From: Treponema sp. UBA937
Lineage (GTDB): Bacteria; Spirochaetota; Spirochaetia; Treponematales; Breznakiellaceae
DNA: 35,873 nucleotides
Direction: 5' to 3'
Assembly (NCBI GenBank): GCA_002293455.1
Contig: DBDH01000063.1
Location: forward strand, 1 to 35,873
The position numbers and the translations under genes were made by a program. Below the pieces are notes generated by a model. That model saw only the letters and a list, made by a program, of their open reading frames with translations. It was not told where the DNA came from and made no database searches. Of this stretch, positions 21,424 through 30,874 are shown in pieces; within the stretch, counting starts at the first letter, position 1; every line of letters begins with the position of its first letter.

Positions 21424-22719
21424 TTAATTCCCTAACGCCGCTTTCTGAGCGTCAGCCCAGCGCTTCGCAAACTGCTGGGGAGTAATGGTCAAACCGAATA
21501 ATTCCTGGGAAGCGACCAACATTACTTCCGACACTTCAGGACTCAATGCCTGATCGTACCAAAGCTGAACCGCGGGCGCGTTCTGAATCGCGGCAAGGAC
21601 TTCGCCGACAACAGGATCGGTAACGGTTACGCCCTTAACAGGAGGAATACGTCCGGCGGCGATTCTGTCCGCAATAGACTGATCGTCAAGAAGATAGGTC
21701 AGCATCTCAAACGCTTTTTCCTGATTCGGGGAACTTGCGGCGATATGATAGAAATTATCACCAAGCGTACCGGTAACGATTCCGGGGTTGCCGTTTCCGG
21801 TTTCATCCGCCGGGAAGTTCATAAAGCCGACTTTTTTGTAAAAATCGGGATTTTCACCGGCTACCGTGGAAGCAAACCAGCTTCCCTGTATCTGCATGGC
21901 TGCCCTGTCGGTATACAGCAGCATACGGGACTGTCCGGAATCTTCATCGAGTCCGTTAAATCCTTCGTTGAAATAACCTTTTCTTACCCAGCTTTGAACT
22001 TTTTCAGCCGCCCATAAGAAAGCGGGGTCTTCAAAAGAGCCGGTGCCGTCCATCGCTTTTAAGAAGGGATCGAGTCCCGCATGGCGCGCGGGCAAAATCT
22101 GATAGTACATCATTCCTGTCCACCTGGTCATATTTGCCAGGGAGAACGGAGTAATGCCGTTTGCTTTGAATGTATCACAAGCGGCTTCAAGTTCGGCGAT
22201 GGTTTTAGGAATCGCAATATTGTATCTCGCAAAAAGATCTTTGTTGTACCAGATTCCTTCGATAGCGGCATTTTCCACAGGGAAACCGTAAATCCTGCCG
22301 TTGGTTGTCGCCTGAGCGATAGCTCCGTCAAGGAATTTTGCCTTGTAATTGTCTCTGTTGAAATAAGGGGTAAGATCGGTAAGAAGTCCTGCCTTAATAT
22401 ATTCGTTGGTAGTTCCGCCGGTCCATGATAAGAACACGTCGGGAAGCTGCCCCGATGCGATAGCAGTAGCGATTCTCTGCTTATATGAATCGTTTGCGAT
22501 AATAACGACATTTACCTTGTAATCGGGATTAGCGGCTTCAAAACGCTTAACCGCATTGGCAACCATCGTGGGTCCCGGTTCGGTAATCTGAATGTGCCAA
22601 AACTCGATAGTTTTTGTTGCTCCGCTGCTGCCGGCCGCCCCAGAATCTCTTCCGCTGCCAGCAAAAACAACGCCAACCATGCAAAGAATGATTAAACAAC
22701 TAATCATTATTTTTTTCAT
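21424..22719 (-). CDS. Sugar-binding protein of ABC importer, 431 aa
   Basis: This periplasmic solute-binding protein delivers an oligosaccharide to the permeases encoded downstream. I chose ATG at 22719 because GGAGGAAATT lies just upstream; a TTG four codons earlier sits inside that site. A signal peptide (KKIMISCLIILCMVGVVFA) ends near residue 20. The mature part starts GSGRDSGAAGSSGATKTIEF and continues with the family-1 binding protein pattern (FWHIQITEPGPTM, FEAANPDYKVNVV, QGSWFAS). There is no classical lipobox Cys after the signal helix, so a free periplasmic protein is likelier than a lipoprotein. It is the first gene of the operon. Confidence 0.92.
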   Translation of the reverse strand: MKKIMISCLIILCMVGVVFAGSGRDSGAAGSSGATKTIEFWHIQITEPGPTMVANAVKRFEAANPDYKVNVVIIANDSYKQRIATAIASGQLPDVFLSWTGGTTNEYIKAGLLTDLTPYFNRDNYKAKFLDGAIAQATTNGRIYGFPVENAAIEGIWYNKDLFARYNIAIPKTIAELEAACDTFKANGITPFSLANMTRWTGMMYYQILPARHAGLDPFLKAMDGTGSFEDPAFLWAAEKVQSWVRKGYFNEGFNGLDEDSGQSRMLLYTDRAAMQIQGSWFASTVAGENPDFYKKVGFMNFPADETGNGNPGIVTGTLGDNFYHIAASSPNQEKAFEMLTYLLDDQSIADRIAAGRIPPVKGVTVTDPVVGEVLAAIQNAPAVQLWYDQALSPEVSEVMLVASQELFGLTITPQQFAKRWADAQKAALGN

Positions 22720-22741
22720 AATTTCCTCCAAAATGAATTAC

Positions 22742-22770
22742 ATATTGCGACATCAGAATCGCATCTTCAA
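22742..22770 (-). promoter_or_regulatory. Promoter of the xyloside import operon
   Basis: On the minus strand TTGAAG (22770-22765) and CAATAT (22747-22742) have a 17-bp spacer, 22 bp upstream of the binding-protein ATG. The AraC-type regulator encoded just upstream could bind between 22771 and 22819. Confidence 0.5.
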
Positions 22771-22819
22771 CGTAACACACCTTTTTAGACACATGTTCTC
22801 AATTATTGCTTAGTTTATC

Positions 22820-23713
22820 TCATTCTTTGCTTTTTGTTTTCCGAAATTGAGAAGGCGAAAACCCTGTTCCCGCTTTGAATACCCGAAAAAAAGTTGAGAG
22901 ACTCGAAAATCCGCAATTACGGGCTACATCAATAACCTGCAAATCAGTTTTAAGCAGCATTTCCTTGGCATGACTCAAACGCACCGAAGAAAGAAAAGCA
23001 TAAAAACATTGCCCTGTTCTCTGTTTAAAAAAACGCGTAAAATGAAACCGGCTTAACGCGGCCTCCGCCGCCGCATGGTTCAGGTCAAGATCGGTATTTT
23101 GGAAATGCTCATTGACAAACAGAAAAACACGTTCAATGCGTTCTTCGGTAGTAACAGGAAGCTGACCTGCCGGAAATTTATCGGTATCTTCCATAATGAT
23201 ATTCCGTACATAAAACAAAAACATACGGTATAGTTCACCCTTGATAGCAATCTGCCAGCCTAATTTTTTCTTCTTATATTCATTAAACAGAAGATCAAGA
23301 ATAGAGGCGATATGTGTGTATAACAACTCGTCGGAATTGCCTTCTTCGGGGTGTGAAAAAGCGTGAAGAATCGGTTTCTGTATGAATACGGCTCTGTAGT
23401 CACCCAGCGCAAGAAGATGGTCTTCTTTTGCGAAAAAACTCTGCGCGAAATGGAAAATACGGAGACAGGTTTGAGCCTCCGAAGAAGGAAAACCGTGTAC
23501 CCGGCCTGGATCGAGCAAAACGATGTCACCTTCCTGAACATCCCTGGCATCTCCGTCTATAACGATGTTTACTTTTCCCTGAAGAACCAGAAAGATTTCG
23601 TAGTACTCGTGCCAATGAGACGGATAGATAAAATCCTTCAGCTCCGATTCCCAACAACGAAACGGAAAAGAAAACCCAAACTCTTCTTTTTCTTGCCAAG
23701 GTTTATTTGTCAT
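22820..23713 (-). CDS. AraC-family transcriptional regulator, 297 aa
   Basis: The N-terminal part (about 1-120) is a cupin-type sensor (SHWHEYYEIFLVLQGKVNIV, then GDIVLLDPGRVHGF). The C-terminal part (about 195-295) is the AraC double helix-turn-helix: LDLNHAAAEAALSRFHFTRF and then VIDVARNCGFSSLSTFFRVF followed by GFSPSQFRK. It probably senses a sugar and activates the downstream binding-protein/GH43/permease operon, 100 bp away on the same strand. The ribosome binding site is weak. It follows recG by 34 bp and may be partly co-transcribed with it. Confidence 0.9.
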   Translation of the reverse strand: MTNKPWQEKEEFGFSFPFRCWESELKDFIYPSHWHEYYEIFLVLQGKVNIVIDGDARDVQEGDIVLLDPGRVHGFPSSEAQTCLRIFHFAQSFFAKEDHLLALGDYRAVFIQKPILHAFSHPEEGNSDELLYTHIASILDLLFNEYKKKKLGWQIAIKGELYRMFLFYVRNIIMEDTDKFPAGQLPVTTEERIERVFLFVNEHFQNTDLDLNHAAAEAALSRFHFTRFFKQRTGQCFYAFLSSVRLSHAKEMLLKTDLQVIDVARNCGFSSLSTFFRVFKAGTGFSPSQFRKTKSKE

Positions 23714-23747
23714 AGATAAAATTAATAATAAAACAGGGAATCGTACA

Positions 23748-25877
23748 TTACAAGGTCACGGTGGAAAAGGGCGGGGCTCTTCGTAAAACTTCATCGATCA
23801 TGCGGTGTTCTGGTTCAAGAAAACCGGGATCAGTTTCCAGGATACCGAAAGCGTCGGAGCGGGCGCGGACCAATGTATCGGCGTCACGAATGGGATCGGC
23901 GATGCCCAAGTTGAGATAGCCTGACTGTTCGATGCCGGCAATCTGGCCGGGGCCGCGGAGTTTCAGGTCTTCTTCGGCAATGATGAACCCATCAGAATTT
24001 TCCAGCATGATCATAAGCCGCTTTTTGCCGTCCTCGGTAAGCTCATCGGAATACACAAGGAAACAGTACGATTGATCGATACCCCGTCCAACCCGGCCCC
24101 GAAGCTGATGCAGGGCCGAAAGGCCGAACCGTTCGGCATGTTCGATAATCATACAAGTGGCGTTAGGAACATCAACCCCGACTTCGACTACACTTGTAGC
24201 GGCAAGAATTTTTACGCTTCCTTGGCGGAAGGCTTCCATTGTCGTACGCTTCTCTTCATCATCTAACTTGGAATGAATTAAGGCTGTAGAATATTCGGGA
24301 AACACTTCTTTCCCCAAGCGTTCCGCCATGGATTCGGCGGCTTTAAGGTCCTTGCTTTCATCCCCTTCAATTAAAGGATACACAAAATATGCCTGATGCC
24401 CTGAGGCAAGTTCTTTCCGGACAAAATCGTATACGCGCTGTTCACTGCTCTGCCTGGCAAGATGCGTCTTGATGGTTTTTCTTCCCGGAGGAAGGTCGCG
24501 GATTATAGATACGTCCATATCGCCGAACACCGTCAGCGCTAAAGTCCGCGGAATGGGTGTCGCGCTCATCATCAAAAGATGAGGATGATCACCCTTTGCC
24601 ATGATAGCCGAACGCTGCATAACGCCGAAGCGGTGCTGTTCATCAACGACAACAAGCCCCAAGTTTTTATACGCAACATCCTTGGAAAAAAGCGCATGGG
24701 TTCCGACTACAATATCAATTTCACCCCTGGATAAAGCCTTTAAAAGATTGTTCCTTCCCGCGGCCTTCATGTTCCCCGTAAGGAACGCCGGCCTGATCCC
24801 AAGCGGCTCCAAAAGCCGGGCCGCGCTTTCCGCGTGCTGCCTTGCAAGCAATTCCGTAGGCGCCATAATCGCGGCCTGCATTCCGGCATCCACCGCCTTG
24901 AGCGCCGCGAAAAAAGACACAAGGGTTTTTCCGGAACCGACATCTCCCTGGAGAAGACGCGCCATAGGGTAGGAAGCATCCATATCGAAATTGATTTCTT
25001 CTATAGCGGATAACTGTCCGGAAGTGAGCTGAAAGGGAAGCCGCTCGATAAGCCGCTTTTGCATCGGTGTAAATTCCATTGAGCCGGATTCTTTTTTTAC
25101 GGATGTTCCCTGTTCTAATGCTTGAAGGATTGATGTCTTACGTTCCAGCGCGCGTTTCCCGATCATTATTTCGAGGTAAAAAAGTTCTTCGTATATCAAT
25201 GTTTTTTTTGCCGATTCCAACGCGGCGAGTGTCGCGGGAAAGTGAATCGATCGGATCGCGCCGGCTTTGCTCATAAGAGCTTCCCTGTCACGAATATCGC
25301 GCGGAAGTTCATCTTCAAGATTTTTTCCGTATTGATCCAGCGCGTTCCGGATAAGTTTATGCAGCATCTTTTGTGTAATATGCGCTGTCAAGGAATACAC
25401 CGGAAAAATCTGACCGGGATTTCCCGGCTTTGTGTTGTCGGGAAGCATCCTGCTTTCATCGTAATCTTCGCCAAGCGCTTCAATGTCAAAAGCGGTGGAT
25501 TGAATCTCTCCGTATTTATAATAGAACTTTCCCCAAAGCCGATAGTAATTTCCAACGCGAAGCTGCTTTTCCAAAAAAGGCCGGTTAAAACAAACAAGCA
25601 CTGCCCTCGCACTTTCATCTTCCACGTAGACTTTCAGCGTTCTCATCTGTCCGGCGCCGAACCAGTAATGCGCCAGAACTTTTACAATTGTGCAAACCGA
25701 AGGATAGCGGGCAAAATCTTTCAAGAGAACCGGATGACTCCGGTCTTCCCAATCGCGGGGATAACGGCTGAGGAGCGCGGCAACGTTATACACACCTGCT
25801 CCGGCAAGTGCCTTTACCGCCGCGGGACCGGCTCCTTTAATGGTATCAATCGATGCGGAAAGTTCCCGGAGAAACAC
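23748..25877 (-). CDS. recG: ATP-dependent DNA helicase RecG, 709 aa
   Basis: RecG remodels stalled replication forks and Holliday junctions. Features in order: an N-terminal wedge/OB region (about 1-170, TIVKVLAHYW and the KFYYKYGEIQSTAF strand), Walker A GDVGSGKT (311-318), the DEQH box in VVVDEQHRFG (about 413-422), MSATPIPRTL of motif III, and the GRVGRG motif VI followed by the RecG tail (ADPIRDADTLVRARSDA). The length is normal. The start is GTG at 25877 with a poor ribosome binding site, 15 bp after the YggT gene, with which it forms an operon. Confidence 0.96.
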   Translation of the reverse strand: MFLRELSASIDTIKGAGPAAVKALAGAGVYNVAALLSRYPRDWEDRSHPVLLKDFARYPSVCTIVKVLAHYWFGAGQMRTLKVYVEDESARAVLVCFNRPFLEKQLRVGNYYRLWGKFYYKYGEIQSTAFDIEALGEDYDESRMLPDNTKPGNPGQIFPVYSLTAHITQKMLHKLIRNALDQYGKNLEDELPRDIRDREALMSKAGAIRSIHFPATLAALESAKKTLIYEELFYLEIMIGKRALERKTSILQALEQGTSVKKESGSMEFTPMQKRLIERLPFQLTSGQLSAIEEINFDMDASYPMARLLQGDVGSGKTLVSFFAALKAVDAGMQAAIMAPTELLARQHAESAARLLEPLGIRPAFLTGNMKAAGRNNLLKALSRGEIDIVVGTHALFSKDVAYKNLGLVVVDEQHRFGVMQRSAIMAKGDHPHLLMMSATPIPRTLALTVFGDMDVSIIRDLPPGRKTIKTHLARQSSEQRVYDFVRKELASGHQAYFVYPLIEGDESKDLKAAESMAERLGKEVFPEYSTALIHSKLDDEEKRTTMEAFRQGSVKILAATSVVEVGVDVPNATCMIIEHAERFGLSALHQLRGRVGRGIDQSYCFLVYSDELTEDGKKRLMIMLENSDGFIIAEEDLKLRGPGQIAGIEQSGYLNLGIADPIRDADTLVRARSDAFGILETDPGFLEPEHRMIDEVLRRAPPFSTVTL

Positions 25878-25892
25878 GTTACGGTTTCCGCA

Positions 25893-26483
25893 TCAAAATG
25901 GAAGGCTTCTAAATACTCCGCCAAGAATCGCAGCGAGTATTCCCAGAACAATTCTGATACCCAACAAAAACAAACCGCAGGAGATAATACATTTTTGCGA
26001 ATCAGTTGTGCTGTATTTAAATATTTTCGCGTTTATCCGGGACAAAACCGGCTGCGCTATAAGATCAACAATCCGCCAGAATCCGTTATACACATCGCGG
26101 TTTGTGGAAAACGCGATAAGCTGCAGGATCAATACAATGATAAAAAATCCAAAGAAAAAAGAAAAAAAGGACCAGACGGCAGACAACAAAATAGCAAGAA
26201 TATATCCAACGGTAATCCGTCCGTACATCGCCATAGTAGAGAAAATGTTGCCCGCGACAGAAAGAGCCGCCATCGCGATAATCGGAGAAAAATCCATCGT
26301 GGATGTCTGGAAGACATGGAAACGCCGGAACCAATTCAAATAAGGATCGCATATTTGTCCAAGGACCTGATACGCTTTTCCTTGCATATACGGCCCCTGA
26401 ATCCAGGTTAAAAAGACACGGATAATTATTGCCATCATATACAGATTTATAAAACCGGAAATGACATGCATTAACAATCTCAT
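25893..26483 (-). CDS. YggT-family membrane protein, 196 aa
   Basis: There are four to five hydrophobic helices in two similar halves, typical of double YGGT proteins: HVISGFINLYMMAIIIRVFL with the motif LTWIQGPY, then FGFFIIVLILQLIAFSTNRDV and LIAQPVLSRI. The family has been linked to cell division, osmotic tolerance and membrane protein assembly, but the molecular role is unsettled. The ATG at 26483 follows GGAG. A promoter with TTGCCG and TATACT lies at 26544-26572, immediately after the dnaE stop. It is co-transcribed with recG. Confidence 0.85.
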   Translation of the reverse strand: MRLLMHVISGFINLYMMAIIIRVFLTWIQGPYMQGKAYQVLGQICDPYLNWFRRFHVFQTSTMDFSPIIAMAALSVAGNIFSTMAMYGRITVGYILAILLSAVWSFFSFFFGFFIIVLILQLIAFSTNRDVYNGFWRIVDLIAQPVLSRINAKIFKYSTTDSQKCIISCGLFLLGIRIVLGILAAILGGVFRSLPF

Positions 26484-26543
26484 ACAAACTCCTATTTCAG
26501 AGCCGTTTCAAATTTGAAATTTAAAACAAACTCATCTATAGAT

Positions 26544-26572
26544 AGTATACTGATCTATATGACAATCGGCAA
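26544..26572 (-). promoter_or_regulatory. Promoter of the yggT-recG operon
   Basis: On the minus strand TTGCCG (26572-26567) and TATACT (26549-26544) are separated by 17 bp. Between the promoter and the gene lies a perfect palindrome TTTCAAATTTGAAA (26506-26519) that could be an operator. Confidence 0.5.
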
Positions 26573-26574
26573 CA

Positions 26575-29500
26575 TTATTCGCGCCAAACTTCGGCAACTC
26601 CGGCGCATTCACTAATAGCTTCCATTGTTGATTGATCGGCGCCGGAATTGATTTGGGAAGCCGCGCGGACAATGCCCTCACCCGAAGATGTCGGCACGTG
26701 AAGATACACGGAACAAGGACCTGACATATCGCCGAGGCAGTCACGGAGCGGATAGAGGTTTTCTTCCCGGTCCGCGGTACCCTCATTCAGCCTGATATGA
26801 ATTTCCCGCCAGGAACGTTCGGAAAGGTCCGCCATATCCAAAAGGGCGTCTACAAGAAAACCGGGTCTGTCCCGCGACATATCCAATTTTCCGCGGAGAG
26901 CCGCAACCTGGTCGACGTGCAATTTTTCCCGATACTGTTCCCAGGTTTTGGGGAAAAACGTTATATCCAGCTCGCCGTTGAAATCCGCAAGCAGCCCGAA
27001 TCCCATCCATTTTCCGGCTTTTGTCTGGTAAGGCCTTAAGGATTTTATCATTCCCACAAGGATGTATTCCCTGTCCGGCGTAGACCGCTCCGGATGAGAT
27101 AAATCCAGCGTCGATGATCTTTCCCAGATTTTTTTGTAATCATCCATAGGATGACCCGAAAAATAAAAACCGATTAAATCTTTTTCGATTTGAAGCTGTT
27201 CGGTTTTGTTCCAGTCGGGGAAGTCTTCAAAGATAAAATCAGGATATTCCTTTTCGCCGGATTCTTCAAAGAGGCTTGCCTGACCGAAACGTTTATCATC
27301 TTTTTTGCTTTGAGCGTAATCAACAACATGCTCAAAATTGCCCAAGAGCTTCGCGCGGCTTATCCCAAAGTTATCGAAAGCTCCGGTTTTGATAAGCAGC
27401 TCTATCACTTTTTTGCCGACGGTTTTTATATCTACGCGGTCAAGGAAATCCATAAAACTTGCATAGGGAGCGTCCTTTCTGCCTTTGACAATTTCTTCGG
27501 CGGAAGCTTCCCCTAATCCTTTGATTCCCAAAAAGCCGTAAATGATCCGGCCGTCAACTACGGTGAAATAGGCATCGGAACGATTTACATCGGGCGGATC
27601 AATAGAAATTCCCATCTTGCGCGCTTCATCGATGTAGTCAGGAAGTTTATCGGTACTTGTAATTTCGTTGGTTAAGTTTGCCGCCATGAATTCGGCGGGA
27701 AAATTCGCTTTAAGGTAAGCAGTGTGATACGCGACAAGGGAATACGCCGCGGCATGGCTTTTGTTAAACCCGTAGCCCGCAAAGGGAATGAGAATCTCAA
27801 AGATACGGTCCGCGTCGGCTTCCGCAAAATTATTATTCTTTGCGCCTTCGATAAAGCGGGCCTTTTCCTGTACCATGACTTCTTCTTTCTTTTTTCCCAT
27901 GGCGCGCCGGAGCAGGTCAGCTTGTCCCAAGCTATAGCCGCCAATGATCTGTGCTACCTGCATAACCTGCTCCTGGTAGACAATAACGCCGTACGTTTCT
28001 TCGAGAATCTGTTTCAGACAGGGATCAGGATACACGATAGACTGACGTCCCGCTTTTGATTCAACAAACTGGGGAATATACGCCATCGGACCCGGACGAT
28101 ACAGCGCGTTCAAAGCGATAAGGTCTTCCAGCTTGGCGGGTTTTGCCTGCTTGAGAATGTTCTGCATTCCCTGAGATTCAAACTGGAATACGCAGGTGCT
28201 CGATCCTTCGCCAAGCATTTTATATGCCGCAGGATCGCCTTCGGGAATGCGGCTTGCGTCAAAATCCGCAAAAGCGCCGCCCCGCCTTCGGATCAATTTT
28301 TCCGTATTCTGAATAAGGGTGAGCGTCTTGAGTCCCAAAAAGTCCATCTTTACAAGGCCGCAGTCTTCAATAAGATCTTTCGTAAACTGCGTCGCTACAA
28401 TTCCGGTTTTCGGATCGCGGAAGAGCGGCACGTAATCGGACAATTCCGTTTTACCGATAACGATTCCCGCGGCGTGAAGGCTTGAATGGCGGTTTTTATT
28501 TTCCAGCCTGCGGGCAATAGCAAATAACTCTTGATACTTGGGATTCTCTTCCAGTTCCCTGAGACGCGGTTCCTGTTCAAAGGCTTTTGCCAGCGTCATC
28601 TTAGGATCTTCAGGGATGAGCTTTGCAATCATGTTCGCGTCTTCAAGACCTATATCCAAGGCACGCGCTACGTCTTTGATTACTGCCTTTGCTTTAAGCG
28701 TCCCAAAGGTGATGATCTGCCCGACGCGGTTCGTGCCATATTTCTCTGTAACATAATCGATTACTTCTCCGCGCCGCTCGAAGCAGAAATCAATATCAAA
28801 GTCGGGCATGGAAATCCGTTCCGGATTAAGAAACCGTTCAAACAGAAGATTGTATTTCAGCGGTTCAATATCGGTAATTTTTAAAGCATACGCCGCAATG
28901 GAGCCTGCTCCCGAACCGCGTCCCGGTCCCACGGAAATACCGTGCTCCTTTGCCCAGTTGATAAAATCGGCAACAATGAGAAAATAGCCGGTAAATGTCA
29001 TGCCGATAATGGTATTCAGCTCATAATCGGCCCTGTCTTTTATTTCTTGTCCGAAGCCGGGATAGCGGAACTCCAATCCTTTATATGTAAGATGACGCAA
29101 ATACGCCCCTTCCCTGAGAACCTTCTTTTTTTCGGATTCGCTCATTTTCCGGAAATTGTCGGTTTCATATTCCGCGGGAAGCGCGTATTCCTCACCGGAA
29201 GGAAAGTCCGGCGGAATCTCGAAATCAGGCAGGAGCGGTCCCGGTTCGGGAATTACGGCCTGACAGCGTTCCGCGATACGGATGGTATTGGAAACCGCTT
29301 CCGGATATTCGGGAAAAAGCGCCGCCATTTCATCGCCGGACTTTAGATAAAATTGATCGGTTTCAAAGCGCATCCGTTTTTCTTCGTTCCGTTTTTTCCC
29401 GGTAGAAATACAGAGCAGTATGTCCTGAGCGACAGAATCTTTTTGATCGATGTAATGACTGTCGTTTGTAGCAACAAGAGGAATCCCGGTCTGCCGGGCA

Positions 29501-30081
29501 ATTTCCGCTAACGCGGTGTTAACCTTTTTCTGCGCCGGAATGCCGTGATCCTGCATTTCAAGATAGTAGTTTTCATCCCCGAACAAATCCCGAAACCACC
29601 GCGCCCGTTTTTCCGCTTCGGCGGTTTTATTTTCCATAATAAGATTCGGGATTTCTCCGGCTAAACAAGCTGACAGACAGATCAGTCCCTTGTGATATTT
29701 TACAAGAAGTTCTTCATCAATCCTTGGCTTGTAATAGAAACCTTCCGTATAAGAAAGCGAAGATAGTTTTACCATGTTACGGTAACCTTCTTCATTCATA
29801 GCAAGCAATACCAGGTGAAAATATTTATTGCCGTTTTCGGAGCCGCTTTTCTCAAAACGTGAACCGCGCGCCATGTAAAACTCACTCCCGATAACAGGAT
29901 GAATCCCTTTAGCCAAACAGGCTTTTTGAAACTCCAAAACGCCGAACATATTACCGTGATCGGTAATCGCGATATGCTTCATACCCATAGAAGCGGCTTT
30001 TTCAGCCAGCCCTTTGACATCGGCGGCGCCGTCAAGGAGGGAAAAATCGCTGTGAACGTGAAGGTGAACAAAATCAGTCAT
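26575..30081 (-). CDS. dnaE: DNA polymerase III alpha subunit, 1168 aa
   Basis: This is the replicative polymerase. The PHP domain opens the protein (HLHVHSDFSLLDG, then AITDHGNMFG). The palm carries the catalytic aspartates in PDFDIDF (Asp427 and Asp429) and Asp580 in GLVKMDFLGL. The fingers follow (GVIVYQEQVMQVAQ, then GYGFNKSHAAAYS), then a helix-hairpin-helix (FLGIKGLGEASAEEIV) and a C-terminal OB fold (about 985-1080). The length matches E. coli DnaE (1160). The ATG at 30081 has a poor ribosome binding site. Its 5' flank holds a plus-oriented terminator and a GC-rich hairpin. Confidence 0.97.
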   Translation of the reverse strand: MTDFVHLHVHSDFSLLDGAADVKGLAEKAASMGMKHIAITDHGNMFGVLEFQKACLAKGIHPVIGSEFYMARGSRFEKSGSENGNKYFHLVLLAMNEEGYRNMVKLSSLSYTEGFYYKPRIDEELLVKYHKGLICLSACLAGEIPNLIMENKTAEAEKRARWFRDLFGDENYYLEMQDHGIPAQKKVNTALAEIARQTGIPLVATNDSHYIDQKDSVAQDILLCISTGKKRNEEKRMRFETDQFYLKSGDEMAALFPEYPEAVSNTIRIAERCQAVIPEPGPLLPDFEIPPDFPSGEEYALPAEYETDNFRKMSESEKKKVLREGAYLRHLTYKGLEFRYPGFGQEIKDRADYELNTIIGMTFTGYFLIVADFINWAKEHGISVGPGRGSGAGSIAAYALKITDIEPLKYNLLFERFLNPERISMPDFDIDFCFERRGEVIDYVTEKYGTNRVGQIITFGTLKAKAVIKDVARALDIGLEDANMIAKLIPEDPKMTLAKAFEQEPRLRELEENPKYQELFAIARRLENKNRHSSLHAAGIVIGKTELSDYVPLFRDPKTGIVATQFTKDLIEDCGLVKMDFLGLKTLTLIQNTEKLIRRRGGAFADFDASRIPEGDPAAYKMLGEGSSTCVFQFESQGMQNILKQAKPAKLEDLIALNALYRPGPMAYIPQFVESKAGRQSIVYPDPCLKQILEETYGVIVYQEQVMQVAQIIGGYSLGQADLLRRAMGKKKEEVMVQEKARFIEGAKNNNFAEADADRIFEILIPFAGYGFNKSHAAAYSLVAYHTAYLKANFPAEFMAANLTNEITSTDKLPDYIDEARKMGISIDPPDVNRSDAYFTVVDGRIIYGFLGIKGLGEASAEEIVKGRKDAPYASFMDFLDRVDIKTVGKKVIELLIKTGAFDNFGISRAKLLGNFEHVVDYAQSKKDDKRFGQASLFEESGEKEYPDFIFEDFPDWNKTEQLQIEKDLIGFYFSGHPMDDYKKIWERSSTLDLSHPERSTPDREYILVGMIKSLRPYQTKAGKWMGFGLLADFNGELDITFFPKTWEQYREKLHVDQVAALRGKLDMSRDRPGFLVDALLDMADLSERSWREIHIRLNEGTADREENLYPLRDCLGDMSGPCSVYLHVPTSSGEGIVRAASQINSGADQSTMEAISECAGVAEVWRE

Positions 30082-30084
30082 TTC

Positions 30085-30108
30085 AGGCTAATCATAGCCT
30101 GTTTTTTT
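30085..30108 (+). terminator. Plus-oriented intrinsic terminator upstream of dnaE
   Basis: AGGCTA-ATCA-TAGCCT (30085-30100) is followed by G and eight or nine T residues. It is oriented to stop plus-strand (antisense to dnaE) transcription, just before the rlmE promoter region. A second GC-rich hairpin GGCGGC-AAG-GCCGCC follows at 30112-30126. Confidence 0.6.
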
Positions 30109-30226
30109 TAAGGCGGCAAGGCCGCCAGGAGACAAGGCCGCTGGGAAACAAGTGTGAGGCATTACGAATTCTATATTGCAATTTACAGAATAATTGCTTT
30201 TAATAATGGAGGGATACAAAAGGTCT

Positions 30227-30853
30227 ATGGCAAATAATTATGAAAAGTTGGATCACTGGTCGTTGAAAGCGCAAAAGGAAGGATACCCTGCCCGGTCGGT
30301 ATACAAGCTCAAAGAAATTGATGAAAAGTTTACGCTCATTGATAGAGCGTGCAACAAAACTTTTTCTGTTTTGGATTTGGGAGCCGCTCCGGGAAGCTGG
30401 AGCCTGTATGTGCTGAGAAAATTTTCCGGTATGAAAAACACATTCCTGACATCAGCGGATTTATCTCCGCTTTCACGGCAATATGACAAAGGACTTTTTG
30501 ACAATGATAATTTTTTCTTTGTTCAGGGAGATATAACGCTGCCGGATATTCGGGACAAACTTTTGGAAAAAGGGCCGTACAATCTTGTTATCAGCGACGC
30601 GGCGCCCGCGACAACCGGAAACCGTTCGGTGGACACGCTGCGTTCTCTTTCTTTGGCAGAAGAAGTTCTTCTGTATGCGGAACTCGGTTTGGCAAAAGGC
30701 GGCAGCATGGCGCTTAAGGTTTTCCAAGGAGGCGATACCGCGTCAATTCTGAAACACATGAAAGAACTATTTCATACCGCGAAAAGTTTCAAACCCGAAG
30801 CCTGCCGCTCCGAATCTTTTGAAACCTATTACATTGGGATTGGAAAGAAGTAA
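30227..30853 (+). CDS. rlmE: 23S rRNA (uridine-2'-O) methyltransferase RlmE/FtsJ, 208 aa
   Basis: This enzyme methylates the ribose of U2552 (E. coli numbering) in the ribosomal A loop using S-adenosylmethionine. The SAM site is VLDLGAAPGSWS (48-59). The K-D-K-E tetrad is visible: Lys27 in YKLKEID, Asp124 in ISDAAPATTGN, Lys164 in ALKVFQG and Glu199 in SFETYYIG. The last three share E. coli RrmJ numbering. I chose ATG at 30227 with AAAAGG upstream; an earlier ATG at 30208 is in another context and lacks the family start. It is transcribed divergently from dnaE and convergently with the GH18-like gene. Confidence 0.95.
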   Translation: MANNYEKLDHWSLKAQKEGYPARSVYKLKEIDEKFTLIDRACNKTFSVLDLGAAPGSWSLYVLRKFSGMKNTFLTSADLSPLSRQYDKGLFDNDNFFFVQGDITLPDIRDKLLEKGPYNLVISDAAPATTGNRSVDTLRSLSLAEEVLLYAELGLAKGGSMALKVFQGGDTASILKHMKELFHTAKSFKPEACRSESFETYYIGIGKK

Positions 30854-30874
30854 GCGGAGCGGCCATGAACTGTC

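Noticed and set aside
25242..26411. A 389-codon plus-strand frame opposite recG and the YggT gene
   Set aside because: It is a shadow of two clear minus-strand genes and has no start context or domain.
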